From contig NZ_JALPNF010000002.1 of the NCBI RefSeq assembly GCF_023195535.1, positions 62,001-126,000 on the forward strand: DNA of 64,000 bases, written 5' to 3'. The notes beneath the pieces were generated by a model. That model did no database searches. It saw nothing but the letters and a program-made list of their open reading frames with translations, and was not told where the DNA came from. Position numbers and translations under genes: made by a program. Source of the stretch: Sphingomonas faeni. GTDB taxonomy: Bacteria; Pseudomonadota; Alphaproteobacteria; Sphingomonadales; Sphingomonadaceae. This document shows positions 17,668-28,863 of this stretch, in pieces (position 1 is the stretch's first letter; the number at the start of each line of letters is the position of its first letter).

Positions 17668-18417
17668 ATGATCGCTGTCCTATCGCCCGCCAAGACGCTC
17701 GATTACGAGAGCGCACTACCCAAGCTCGAGCCCACCACGCCACGGTTTGCTGACGAGGCGAAAACGCTGGCGCATGCCGCTGCACACCTGACGCAGAAGA
17801 AGCTGTCGGAACTGATGCACATCTCGCCCGCGCTCGCCAAGCTGAACGCCGACCGGTATCGCGATTTCGACACGCTACCCGAGCGGCCGGCGATGTTCGC
17901 GTTTGCCGGTGACGTCTATACCGGGCTGGAGGCCAAGACGCTCGACGAGGCGGCGGTGGATTACGCGCAGGATCACGTGCGAATGCTGTCGGGGCTGTAC
18001 GGCCTGCTACGCCCGCTCGACCTGATGCGGCCCTATCGGCTGGAGATGGGCACGCGATGGGCGCCGCGGAAGACGAAACTGACCGACTGGTGGGGGGACA
18101 GGATCGCCAAGCTGCTCGCGGACGATGTCGACGCGGAGGGATCGGGGACGATCGTGAACCTCGCGAGCCAGGAATATTGGGCGGCGGCGGACGGCAAGCT
18201 GCCCTCCTCCATACGCGTCGTCGCGATCGACTTCCGCGAGGGCGAGGCGCAGAAGTTCGTCAGCTTCCACGCGAAGAAGGCGCGCGGCATGGTCGCGCGG
18301 TGGCTGGTCGAGCACCGCGTCGACGACATCGACGGCATCAAGGGGTTCGACAGCGACGGGTATGCCTATGACGCGGCGGGCAGCAGCGACGCGCAGTTCC
18401 GGTTCGTGCGCAAGTGA
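17668..18417 (+). CDS. yaaA: Peroxide stress protein YaaA (DUF328)
   Basis: 249 residues, full length. Starts with the family hallmark MIAVLSPAKTLDYES and contains MFAFAGDVYTGLEA, LSGLYGLLRPLDLMRPYRLE and FVSFHAKKARGMVARW. In E. coli YaaA lowers free iron and limits DNA damage during peroxide stress. Its stop overlaps the GTG of the following SDR gene. Confidence 0.95.
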   Translation: MIAVLSPAKTLDYESALPKLEPTTPRFADEAKTLAHAAAHLTQKKLSELMHISPALAKLNADRYRDFDTLPERPAMFAFAGDVYTGLEAKTLDEAAVDYAQDHVRMLSGLYGLLRPLDLMRPYRLEMGTRWAPRKTKLTDWWGDRIAKLLADDVDAEGSGTIVNLASQEYWAAADGKLPSSIRVVAIDFREGEAQKFVSFHAKKARGMVARWLVEHRVDDIDGIKGFDSDGYAYDAAGSSDAQFRFVRK

Positions 18418-19100
18418 GCAGCGCGGTCGTCATCGGCGCCTCGGGCGGGATCGGCAAAGCGCTGGAAGAGGCACTGATCGAGGAAGGCGCGTTCGATCAG
18501 GTTTTCGGCTTTTCGCGGTCGGAGAGCGGCGATCGCCATCTCGACCTCGAGGACGAAGCGAGCATCGCCGCGGCGGCTGCGCGTGTCGGATCGCCGATCC
18601 TGGTGATCGTCGCGACGGGGTTGCTGCACGACGGCAGCAAGGGCCCGGAAAAGGCGATGCGCGAACTCGATCCGGTATGGATGGCACGCAACTTCGCGAT
18701 CAACGCGATCGGGCCGGCGCTGGTGGCAAAGCATTTCCTGCCGGTGACACCAAAGGCGGGGCGGATCGTGTTCGCGGTGCTGTCTGCTCGCGTGGGAAGT
18801 ATCGGCGATAACAAGCTCGGCGGCTGGTACGGCTATCGTGCGTCGAAGGCCGCACTGAACCAGCTGGTGAAGACGATTTCGATCGAGGACAAACGGCGCA
18901 ACTCCAGCGGGATCGTCGTGGGGCTGCATCCGGGGACCGTCGATACCGGGCTGTCGAAGCCGTTCCAGGGGAATGTGACGCCGGGCAATCTGTTCAAGGC
19001 CGATCGCGCGGCGGTGCAGTTGCTCGACGTGATCGACGGCCTGCGCGCCCCGGACAGCGGGAAACTGTTCGCGTGGGACGGCGTCGAGGTAACGCCGTAG
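18414..19100 (+). CDS. Short-chain dehydrogenase/reductase (C-factor-like)
   Basis: 228 residues. Rossmann motif VVIGASGGIGKALEEAL at the N-terminus (TGxxxGxG variant ASGGIG), NxxxN-type NAINAIGPALV, and the catalytic YxxxK in YGYRASKAALNQLV preceded by a serine in VLSARVGS. Related to the CsgA/C-factor branch of SDRs; substrate unknown. GTG start overlaps the yaaA stop (GTGA), so the pair is coupled. Confidence 0.85.
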   Translation: MSSAVVIGASGGIGKALEEALIEEGAFDQVFGFSRSESGDRHLDLEDEASIAAAAARVGSPILVIVATGLLHDGSKGPEKAMRELDPVWMARNFAINAIGPALVAKHFLPVTPKAGRIVFAVLSARVGSIGDNKLGGWYGYRASKAALNQLVKTISIEDKRRNSSGIVVGLHPGTVDTGLSKPFQGNVTPGNLFKADRAAVQLLDVIDGLRAPDSGKLFAWDGVEVTP

Positions 19101-19135
19101 CGCGGACAATATCGCTTCCGCCCCCCGCCCCAACT

Positions 19136-19221
19136 CGTCATCCCAGCGAAAGCTGGGATATGATCGTGTGATAAGTGCCGCCCGCCAAACGGGGATACCC
19201 CAGCTTTCGCTGGGGTGACGG
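19136..19221. repeat. Paired-hairpin palindromic repeat, subtype A, copy 2
   Basis: CGTCATCCCAGCGAAAGCTG and inverted CAGCTTTCGCTGGGGTGACG about 40 bp apart. Sits after the SDR gene. The rest of the 287-bp gap to the next gene shows no recognisable feature beyond a spaced GAGAGGA ribosome site. Confidence 0.82.
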
Positions 19222-19387
19222 ATTTGGGGTGACGTTGCGAATAGCGTCATATGATCCGCCGACGCCCACGTCCGGCGCTCATCAACCTCCATGACGCGGA
19301 TTTCACCCGCCTGCCATCACGCAGTCAGGTCCCCCGGCGCACTCTCCGCTCATCGTCCACCAAGGCCGAAACAGAGAGGATACCCCC

Positions 19388-19666
19388 ATGACGAAGTCTC
19401 TCCCCCTCGCGATCCTCGCCGGCGGCGCGCTCTTGTCCGGCACCGCCGCGATCGCCGCGACGCAGGCCAAGACCGTCCAGCCGAAGACCGTCGTGACCCA
19501 CACGGCCACCACCAGGACGACCACACCGATGGGCAACACCAGGGTCGCCAAGCGCACTACGACCGTCAGGAAAGGTCGCATGGTCACCGCCAAGCTCTCG
19601 AACGGCAAGACCGTTACGTATGATTGCGCGCTCGCCGGCAACAAGACCAAGACCGCCTGCAAATAG
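19388..19666 (+). CDS. Small secreted basic protein, unknown function
   Basis: 92 residues. N-terminal signal peptide MTKSLPLAILAGGALLSGTA, cleavage near AIA-AT. The mature part is Thr/Lys-rich and basic (TTRTTTPMGNTRVAKRTTTV) and contains one Cys pair (YDCALAGNKTKTACK) that could form a disulphide. The start follows GAGAGGA by about eight bases. I do not recognise the family. Followed by a strong stem-loop. Confidence 0.65.
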   Translation: MTKSLPLAILAGGALLSGTAAIAATQAKTVQPKTVVTHTATTRTTTPMGNTRVAKRTTTVRKGRMVTAKLSNGKTVTYDCALAGNKTKTACK

Positions 19667-19677
19667 CCCCGAAACAT

Positions 19678-19713
19678 ACCACCCCCTCGTGCGTACGCGT
19701 GCGCGGGGGTGGT
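19678..19713. terminator. Strong stem-loop after the small secreted protein gene
   Basis: ACCACCCCC / GGGGGTGGT with an inner GCGTACGC; no T-run follows on either strand, so function as a terminator is only likely. Confidence 0.5.
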
Positions 19714-19775
19714 AACGTGTCGCCCCCTCGGCTAAGGTATCCGATCATACCGACACAAGCCGAAAGCGTTCAGAT

Positions 19776-22537
<2,762 letters not shown>

Positions 22538-22541
<4 letters not shown>

Positions 22542-22888
22542 GCCGCGATCCGATCGCCTATAAGGTGCTGACGGGGGAGCAGTTGGCGACCCTGGAAAGC
22601 GGGAGCTTCGCGGGGGCACCGGTGGATCTGGCCGACGGCTATATCCACCTCTCGACCGCCGAACAGCTGACGGATACGGTCGACAAGCACTTCGCTGGGC
22701 AGTCCGACCTGCACATCGCGGCGATTGATCTCGAAGCGCTCGGCGACGACGTGAAGTGGGAGGAGTCGCGCGGGGGGCAGCTGTTCCCGCACATTTATGG
22801 CGGACCGTTGTTGCTGGAAGTCGTGTTGTCCTACGGTCCGCTGGAGCGCGATGACGAGGGCAAGGTAAAGCTCCCCGTCGCGGGTTGA
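22538..22888 (+). CDS. DUF952 domain-containing protein
   Basis: 116 residues. AYKVLTGEQLATLESGSFAG, then the family core DGYIHLSTAEQLTDTV and GGQLFPHIYGG. DUF952 proteins are small and cytoplasmic, related in fold to glutathione-S-transferase-associated or ADP-ribosyltransferase-like proteins; function is not established. Translationally coupled to gyrA by an ATGA overlap. Confidence 0.85.
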
Positions 22889-22904
22889 ACGCAACCTAAA
22901 GCGT

Positions 22905-22957
22905 GTTCTCCCGCGAAGGCGGGAGCCCAGACTGGGCTCCCGCCTTCGCGGGAGAAC
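22905..22957. repeat. Paired-hairpin palindromic repeat, subtype D
   Basis: GTTCTCCCGCGAAGGCGGGA at the left and TCCCGCCTTCGCGGGAGAAC at the right with an inner GCCCAG/CTGGGC: a 53-bp perfect palindrome except for the centre. Confidence 0.85.
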
Positions 22958-23010
22958 AAGGACCGGGAGCTGGTGTGCGATCAGCGCACGTCAGTCCCAA
23001 CTACGCGGCC

Positions 23011-23116
23011 ACCACCCCGGCGAAGGCCGGGGCCCAATTGGAGAACGTCGCTAACGGAGCGCCGTCCTTAGTTACATCGACCTTTCCAATTGGGCCCCGG
23101 CCTTCGCCGGGGTGGT
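23011..23116. repeat. Paired-hairpin palindromic repeat, subtype C, copy 2
   Basis: ACCACCCCGGCGAAGGCCGG and the exact inverted copy CCGGCCTTCGCCGGGGTGGT, inner CCCAATTGG / CCAATTGGG. With subtype D it fills the gap between convergent DUF952 and hydrolase genes. Confidence 0.85.
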
Positions 23117-23155
23117 GTTCCGTTGGTCGGGCAGGTTCAAATCCGAAGCCCCAAC

Positions 23156-24106
23156 TCACCCAGCCGCGAACGCAGCTCTCACAAACCGCGCACACGCCTC
23201 AGGCGCAGTGATCGGAATCATGTGGCCGCCCTCGATCGTGTCGATCTTGGCCACCGGGATCACCGCCGCCGTCCGATGACCGTTCCACGCCGGATCGAGG
23301 ATCGCATCCTGCCGCCCGAACAAAATCCGCGTCGGCACGCCGATCTCCGAATACCGCCCCGTCATCGCCGTCACGTCGTCGTTCGCGCCAGCCAGATCCG
23401 CCGCCGCCGCCGCAATCGCGATCGGCCGCGCCGATAGCGCACCGCCGCCGCGCGTCACGAAATCCTCGGGCACCGCTTCCGGCGCGAACACACCCTCGAG
23501 CGTCTTCTTAGCGGTCAGGCGGCTCAGCGGCGTGCCCAGCACCTGCGCGAACGCCAGCCGCGCACCCGACGGAATCCGCGCCAGTCCGCGAAAACTCTCG
23601 GGCACCTGTTCCAGCGGCTGCGTCAGCGGCGCGATCAGCGCGAGTGCGCGGACCAGATGCGGATGGTCGAGGCCCACTGCCAGCCCGATCGCGCCACCCA
23701 GCGAATGGCCGACGAACAGCGGCCGATCGAGCCCGAGCTTCTGGATGAAGTCGGCGATGATCGCCCCCTGCGCGATGATCCCCGGCGTCGTGTTGCCGGT
23801 CGCGACCGAATAGCCCGAGCCCGGCCGGTCGACGACGATCACGCGATATTCGTCCTTCAGCTGGTCGACGAGCGCATAGCTGAAATTGCGCAATTGCCCG
23901 CCAAGACCGTGGACCATGACGATCGTCGGACCGGAGCCGACGTCTAAATAGTGCAGCCGTGCACCCGCCACGTCGAGGAAGCGGCCTTCCGCGGGCACCA
24001 GTTCCTCGGCCTTGCGCGCGACCCGACTCGAATAGAGCGACAGCCCGATCCCCGACACCGCCGCCAGCACCGCACCACCAATCAATCCCTTGCCCGTCCG
24101 CTTCAT
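23156..24106 (-). CDS. Membrane-anchored alpha/beta hydrolase
   Basis: 316 residues. A single N-terminal hydrophobic segment (GLIGGAVLAAVSGIGLSLYS) anchors or exports it. Then the hydrolase fold: oxyanion motif VMVHGLGGQLRN, nucleophile elbow GHSLGGAIG, acid in LFGRQDAI, and the final histidine in GGHMIP. Substrate unknown. ATG 24106 is preceded by AGGAGATCG, which rules out the longer frame. Divergent from the next hydrolase gene. Confidence 0.85.
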   Translation of the reverse strand: MKRTGKGLIGGAVLAAVSGIGLSLYSSRVARKAEELVPAEGRFLDVAGARLHYLDVGSGPTIVMVHGLGGQLRNFSYALVDQLKDEYRVIVVDRPGSGYSVATGNTTPGIIAQGAIIADFIQKLGLDRPLFVGHSLGGAIGLAVGLDHPHLVRALALIAPLTQPLEQVPESFRGLARIPSGARLAFAQVLGTPLSRLTAKKTLEGVFAPEAVPEDFVTRGGGALSARPIAIAAAAADLAGANDDVTAMTGRYSEIGVPTRILFGRQDAILDPAWNGHRTAAVIPVAKIDTIEGGHMIPITAPEACARFVRAAFAAG

Positions 24107-24222
24107 CACGATCTCCTTCAAATCCGTTACGGGCCAAACGCGCGGCCATGTCCAAAGTCGCAACACGCGCGTCCGGGAACCCGTGGCAACCGCCAAACGT
24201 CCCATGCCCGAAGGAGATGCAG

Positions 24223-25152
24223 GTGGATCCACAGGCCCAGACGATACTCGACTCGATCGCGACGCTGGCGCCGGACGTTGACCCCGCTGCGGACGATGCA
24301 CAGTGGCTGGCGGATTTCCGTTATCAAACCGCCCTGCTCAAGACGTTCTCGGGCGAACCCGAACCGGTGCACGCGATCACGCACCTGCTGCTGCCATCCG
24401 AGGCGGGGCCGCTGGTCGTGCGCCTGTATCGGCCGAAACCGGGCCCCTTGCCGCTGCTGTTCTACATCCACGGCGGCGGGGCGATTGCGGGGTCGATCGA
24501 GGGTCACGACCCGGTGTTGCGCGCGCTGGCCAACCGGACCGGCTGGCTGGTCGCCGCCCCCGCCTATCGCTTGGCGCCCGAACACCGCTTTCCCGCGCAG
24601 CTGGACGATAGCTGGACGGCCTTGACGGGCCTCGTCGCGCAAGCCGCAGCGCTCGATATCGACGCGACGCGGATCGTCGTGTCGGGCGACAGCATCGGGG
24701 GCACGCTCGCAACCGCCCTCGCCGCACGCTCCGTTGCGGAAAACGCCCCGGCGCTGAGCGGCCAGATCCTGCTCTACCCGAACACCGACCTGCGCAGCGA
24801 AACCGAGTATGAGTCGCGCAAAAGCGAGGATGGCAACGTCATCGACGCCGCCTCGCTGGAGCGGCAGATCGACCTGTACCTCGCATCGCCGGATGCGCGG
24901 ACCGATCCGCGGGCCTCGCCGATCCTGGCGGAGAACCTGAGCGCCCTGCCCCCGACCCTGCTCGTAACATGCGAGAATGACCCGCTGCGTGACGAAGGCG
25001 AAGCGTACGGCCAACGACTGCGCGAGGCCGGCGTCGCGGTCGATCACCGCCGATACGACGGCATGATCCACGCGTTCCTGCAATTCGGCGGACGCGTCGA
25101 TGCGACGTCACGATTGCTCGATCGCATCGCCGCATGGCTGAAGACCCGATGA
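24223..25152 (+). CDS. Alpha/beta hydrolase, hormone-sensitive-lipase family
   Basis: 309 residues. HGGG motif (YIHGGGAIAG), YRLAPEHRFPAQLDD and nucleophile elbow SGDSIGGTLA mark the HSL/bacterial family IV esterases; the acid-base pair lies in CENDPLRDEG and DGMIHAF. Cytoplasmic, cleaves short acyl esters by family. I choose GTG 24223 because AAGGAG lies six bases upstream, whereas the ATG two codons earlier abuts that site. Convergent with tRNA-Arg, whose 3' end is 7 bp away. Confidence 0.87.
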   Translation: MDPQAQTILDSIATLAPDVDPAADDAQWLADFRYQTALLKTFSGEPEPVHAITHLLLPSEAGPLVVRLYRPKPGPLPLLFYIHGGGAIAGSIEGHDPVLRALANRTGWLVAAPAYRLAPEHRFPAQLDDSWTALTGLVAQAAALDIDATRIVVSGDSIGGTLATALAARSVAENAPALSGQILLYPNTDLRSETEYESRKSEDGNVIDAASLERQIDLYLASPDARTDPRASPILAENLSALPPTLLVTCENDPLRDEGEAYGQRLREAGVAVDHRRYDGMIHAFLQFGGRVDATSRLLDRIAAWLKTR

Positions 25153-25159
25153 TGAAAAA

Positions 25160-25236
25160 TGGTGCACCCAGAGCGATTCGAACGCCCGACCCTCAGATTC
25201 GTAGTCTGATGCTCTATCCAGCTGAGCTATGGGTGC
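25160..25236 (-). tRNA. tRNA-Arg(ACG), copy 1
   Basis: 77 nt read on the minus strand from GCACCCATAGCTCAGCTGGA to an encoded CCA. The anticodon arm TCAGA-CTACGAA-TCTGA gives anticodon ACG (inosine-modified, reads CGN). Acceptor and T arms pair fully. Identical to copy 2. Confidence 0.96.
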
Positions 25237-25286
25237 ATCGCCGTCCCGTGTCCGGTTCGACAAGCCCGCTATGAAGCGGAAAATCC

Positions 25287-25363
25287 TGGTGCACCCAGAG
25301 CGATTCGAACGCCCGACCCTCAGATTCGTAGTCTGATGCTCTATCCAGCTGAGCTATGGGTGC
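25287..25363 (-). tRNA. tRNA-Arg(ACG), copy 2
   Basis: Same 77-nt sequence as copy 1, 50 bp upstream of it in transcription order, so the two are probably one transcript. Confidence 0.96.
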
Positions 25364-25375
25364 ACTGGAGGGGCG

Positions 25376-25403
25376 CTGATAGCAGGCATTTTCGGGGGCG
25401 CAA
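25376..25403 (-). promoter_or_regulatory. Putative promoter of the tRNA-Arg pair
   Basis: On the minus strand TTGCGC, a 16-bp spacer, TATCAG, 12 bp before the tRNA. The spacing and box type match the promoter-like sequence before tRNA-Asn. Confidence 0.5.
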
Positions 25404-25457
25404 GGGTTTGCCGCGAGAAAGTTGTGCACGGGCGCCGGCCGGCATAGAGCGGCGGAC

Positions 25458-25967
25458 ATGAAACACGCCTTTTCGCTCCGCTTCGCATCGTTCGCGCTGG
25501 TCCTTGCAACCGGCGCGTGCAGCAAGGATCCGAACACCTATCCGTCGCTCGGTCTGCGCCCGGTCGAGAAGCTCGGGTTCGCCGAGCCCGAGGTGAAGAC
25601 GACGGTCGCGGCACCCGATCCGGCGCTCGACAGGGAGATCACGGCGATCTCGGGCAAGCTCGATGCGATCACGTCGGGCTTCACGCGCGATGCTGCAAAG
25701 GCGGAGGCGCTGGCACGGTCGGCACGCGGCGCGGCGGTCGGCAGCGATGCGTGGATCACCGCGCAGACCGCGCTCGCCGGGCTCGACGACTGGCGCGCGC
25801 AGGGTTCGTCGCTGGTGACCGATATCGAGGCGCTCGCGACCGACCGCGCGGCGAAGCTGCAGCCGGATTACCCTGCACTCGCGACGATCCGAGCGAAGGC
25901 GCAGGCGGAGTCCGATCGCCAGAGCGAAACGATCGACCGCATCCAGGCGAGCATGCCAGCGGCTTAA
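25458..25967 (+). CDS. Putative lipoprotein, unknown function
   Basis: 169 residues. A signal peptide (MKHAFSLRFASFALVLATGA) ends in the lipobox ATGAC-SKD. The mature part is Ala-rich and largely helical (DREITAISGKLDAITSGFTR, DRAAKLQPDYPALATIRAKA). No known domain recognised. ATG 25458 chosen so that the signal peptide is normal in length. Convergent with the spermidine-synthase-like gene. Confidence 0.7.
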   Translation: MKHAFSLRFASFALVLATGACSKDPNTYPSLGLRPVEKLGFAEPEVKTTVAAPDPALDREITAISGKLDAITSGFTRDAAKAEALARSARGAAVGSDAWITAQTALAGLDDWRAQGSSLVTDIEALATDRAAKLQPDYPALATIRAKAQAESDRQSETIDRIQASMPAA

Positions 25968-25979
25968 CGCGCTCCTCTA

Positions 25980-26101
25980 ATCCTCCCCCGCCAGGGGGAG
26001 GTGGCTGGCACTTGCCAGACGGAGGGGGCGGTAAGCGCAACGCTCGTTCCGTGCCCTCCCCCTCCGTCGCTTCGCGCCACCTCCCCCTGGCGGGGGAGGA
26101 C
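25980..26101. repeat. Branched CT/GA-rich palindromic element, copy 3
   Basis: TCCTCCCCCGCCAGGGGGAG, TGGCTGGCACTTGCCAG, CGGAGGGGGCGG, then the matching right arms CCTCCCCCTCCG, GCGCCACCTCCCCC and a closing TGGCGGGGGAGGA. The best-preserved symmetric copy; between convergent genes. Confidence 0.85.
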
Positions 26102-26108
26102 AAGAGGT

Positions 26109-28331
26109 TCAGAACCCCTTCAACAACGGCAAAATCGTCGAGTAATCGTCGGTCCACGCCGCAAAGCCCTCGCGCGGCGTCAGCGCAGTCCAATCCAGAT
26201 CCTTCGCCCGCAACGCCGCGATCCCGCGCGGGTCGCGCGACAGCGCCACCCAGTCCGACGCCGAGGCGCGGTCGACCAGCAGGCTCGACGGGCGATATTT
26301 CATCTCGACCGCGATCCAGCCGCCCTCCCGCGCGGCCGCCGCGATCACCGGTTCGAGATCGATGAACCGGTTCGAGATATGCACCAGCAGCAATCCGTCG
26401 CGCGCCAGCACGCGGCCATAGGTCGCGAACGCCTCGCGCGTCATCAGGTGCATCGGCACCGAATCCGACGAGAACGCATCGAGCGCGAGCAGATCGAGGC
26501 TGTTCGACGCATCGTGCGCAAGCGCCACGCGCGCGTCGCCCATCCGGATCTCCGGGTTCGGCAGGCACCGCGACAGATAGGTGAACTGGCCGGTATCGCG
26601 CGCGATCCGCACCACCGCCGGGTCGATGTCGTAGAACCGCCACCGCTGGCCCGGTCGTGCGTAACACGACAGCGTGCCCGTCCCGAGCCCGACGACGCCG
26701 ATCCGCGCGCGCGGGCCGTACAGCGCGGGGGCGGCCTGCATCGCCTGCCCGACGCCGGAGCCCGCCGCATAATAGGTGGTCGGCGTCCGCTCGCGCTCCG
26801 GCGAACCCCGCAACTGGATGCCGTGCACGGTCGTACCGTGATCGAGCTCGCGCAGGCCGCCATGGGGTCCGGGCTCGTCGCGGACGGTATAGACGCCGAA
26901 ATAGCTCCGTACCCGAGCGCCCGGATCGATCGAGAGTTCGAGCGCGCGATAGCCGCCGAACAGGACCAGCGAGCCGGCCAGCACGATCATATACGGCAGG
27001 CGCGCCCCGATCACGGCAAAGCCCAGCGCGGCGATGACGAGGAAATCGAGCCCCTGCCGGCTCTCGCCGAAGACCCCGCTGGGATCGGTGATCCGCAGCC
27101 CGGCGACGACCGCCACCACGGCGGTGATCGCCGCGAGCGCGATCCACTGGGTCCGCCCCTTCGCCATCCAGATGCTCCGGAACTGGCCGAACAGATACAT
27201 CTGCGGCACCAGCGCCCCGGCAGCCAGGATCAACAGCGGATACTCGTACGTCCAGTCGAACACCACCGGCGCGACCAGCGCGGCGAACACGCCGCCCAGC
27301 GCGCCGCCCGCCGACATCGCGAGGTAGAAGCCGGTCAGCCGATCGGGCGCGGGCCGCTTGCGGTACAGCGCGGTGTGCAGCGCAACCGAGATCATGAACA
27401 GCAGGACCAGCGCGATGGCTGCGCTGAAGAACGGGCGCTCGTTCATCCCGCCCATGATGATGCCGCCGAACAGCAATATCGTGATCGGCGCGATCCGCGT
27501 CAGCAGGTCGGCGAGCCAGCGGTCGTTCGCGAACGCCACGCTGAAGCTCAGCAGGTACAGCCCGAGGGGGATCACCCACAGCAACGGCATCGCGACGATA
27601 TCGGTCGAGATATAGGTCGACGTCGCCAGCATCATCCCCGACGGCACGAGCGCCAGCGCGATCCAGTGCGCGATCCGCTTAGCGCCCGGCGGCGGGCTGG
27701 TCGCGGCGACGTGGTCGACCGCCGCGGTCCTGGGCAGGCGGGTGGCACAGGCGAGCACCAGCACGATCAGCAGCAGATAGCCGCCGCTCCACAGCAAGCT
27801 CTGCCCGTGCACCGCCATCAGCGGCTCGACCAGCAGCGGGTACGCGATCAGCCCTGCGAAACTGCCGAGATTGGAGGCGGCGTACAGCGCATAGGGATCG
27901 CCGCCGCCGCTCGCCGCACTGAACCAGCGCTGGACCAGCGGCGCCTGCGCGGAGACCGCGAAGAACAACGGTCCGATCGACAGCCCGAGCAGCCACGGCA
28001 CCCAGAGCGCCGGCTGCGCCTCCGCCGACGGCGCCATCGCGACCAGCCCGATCGGCAGCCACAAAGCCGCGAAGATCAGCACGCCGAGGTGGATCGCCGC
28101 CTGCGCGCGGGGCCGCACCCGCCCGAGCCAATGCGCGTACGCATAGCCCGCGAGCAGCAGCGCCTGGTACACCAGCATCGCCGAGTTCCACACCGCGGGC
28201 GCGCCGCCCAGCCGCGGCAGCGCCATCCGCGCGACCATTGGCTGGACGAGGAACAGCAGGAACGATCCGGTCAGGATCGTCGCCACGAACATCGTCCGGC
28301 ACCAGCGCGCCATCAACGGGGTCTCAGACAT
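26109..28331 (-). CDS. Membrane-fused spermidine synthase-like protein
   Basis: 740 residues. About 470 residues of hydrophobic helices (MFS-like, starting TMFVATILTGSFLLFLVQPM) are fused to a C-terminal spermidine-synthase/SAM-methyltransferase fold with VVGLGTGTLSCYARPG as motif I, YDIDPAVVRIA and MGDARVAL, then LLALDAFSSDSVPMHL. The class is widespread in proteobacteria and unlikely to make spermidine; true substrate unknown. ATG 28331 overlaps the end of the upstream GNAT gene by 8 bp. Confidence 0.85.
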   Translation of the reverse strand: MSETPLMARWCRTMFVATILTGSFLLFLVQPMVARMALPRLGGAPAVWNSAMLVYQALLLAGYAYAHWLGRVRPRAQAAIHLGVLIFAALWLPIGLVAMAPSAEAQPALWVPWLLGLSIGPLFFAVSAQAPLVQRWFSAASGGGDPYALYAASNLGSFAGLIAYPLLVEPLMAVHGQSLLWSGGYLLLIVLVLACATRLPRTAAVDHVAATSPPPGAKRIAHWIALALVPSGMMLATSTYISTDIVAMPLLWVIPLGLYLLSFSVAFANDRWLADLLTRIAPITILLFGGIIMGGMNERPFFSAAIALVLLFMISVALHTALYRKRPAPDRLTGFYLAMSAGGALGGVFAALVAPVVFDWTYEYPLLILAAGALVPQMYLFGQFRSIWMAKGRTQWIALAAITAVVAVVAGLRITDPSGVFGESRQGLDFLVIAALGFAVIGARLPYMIVLAGSLVLFGGYRALELSIDPGARVRSYFGVYTVRDEPGPHGGLRELDHGTTVHGIQLRGSPERERTPTTYYAAGSGVGQAMQAAPALYGPRARIGVVGLGTGTLSCYARPGQRWRFYDIDPAVVRIARDTGQFTYLSRCLPNPEIRMGDARVALAHDASNSLDLLALDAFSSDSVPMHLMTREAFATYGRVLARDGLLLVHISNRFIDLEPVIAAAAREGGWIAVEMKYRPSSLLVDRASASDWVALSRDPRGIAALRAKDLDWTALTPREGFAAWTDDYSTILPLLKGF

Positions 28332-28863
28332 AAGCGGGACGGTCGATCCGGTAGAGGATGTGGCGGCGGAGGGCGTCGTTTTCGGCAAGTTTGGGGTGAT
28401 CGAAATCGCCATCGATTACGCGGCCCATACCGAGCCGTTCCATGAGTGCACGGCTCGACTGGTTCGCTGGCACGGTAATCGCCCAGACCGTCGGCAAACT
28501 CAGCTCCCGCCAGCCCCAGGCGAGCGCCGCCTCAGCCGCTTCCCGCGCGTAACCCTGCCCCCAATGCTCGCGCACGAGGCTCCAGCCGATCTCCGGCTCG
28601 CCCTCGATCGGCGTACCGATCGGGCCGGGCTTGATCCCGCACCAGCCGATGAACGCGCCGGTATCCCCCCGTTCGAGCGCCCAGAAACACGCGCCATAGT
28701 CGGCGAGGGTCGCGTTCTGGCGCGCTACCACCGCAGCGGAATCGGCCAACGATGGTGCCGGCCCGAGATACGCCATCACCGCCGGATCGCTGCACATCGC
28801 GTGATGCGCCGCGGCATCGTCGCCGCGCCAGCCGCGCAAGATCAGCCGCTCCGTCTCGATCAT
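28324..28863 (-). CDS. GNAT family acetyltransferase (RimJ/RimL-like)
   Basis: 179 residues. MIETERLILRGWRGDDAAAH opening, EIGWSLVREHWGQGYAREAA with the acetyl-CoA loop, and ITVPANQSSRALMERLGM are diagnostic for the RimJ/RimL branch, which acetylates protein N-termini or small amines. Start overlaps the hemB stop (ATGA) and its stop overlaps the next gene, so hemB-GNAT-spermidine-synthase-like form one operon. Confidence 0.88.
   Translation of the reverse strand: MIETERLILRGWRGDDAAAHHAMCSDPAVMAYLGPAPSLADSAAVVARQNATLADYGACFWALERGDTGAFIGWCGIKPGPIGTPIEGEPEIGWSLVREHWGQGYAREAAEAALAWGWRELSLPTVWAITVPANQSSRALMERLGMGRVIDGDFDHPKLAENDALRRHILYRIDRPAYV

Noticed and set aside
25160..25363. Integrated element using the tRNA-Arg pair as attachment site
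   Set aside because: No integrase, no direct repeat of the tRNA 3' end and ordinary genes on both sides; the second copy is a complete tandem duplicate.
26001..28445. 814-codon open frame opposite the spermidine-synthase-like gene
   Set aside because: Arg/His/Gln-rich mirror of a clear membrane protein; it also runs through a dispersed repeat.
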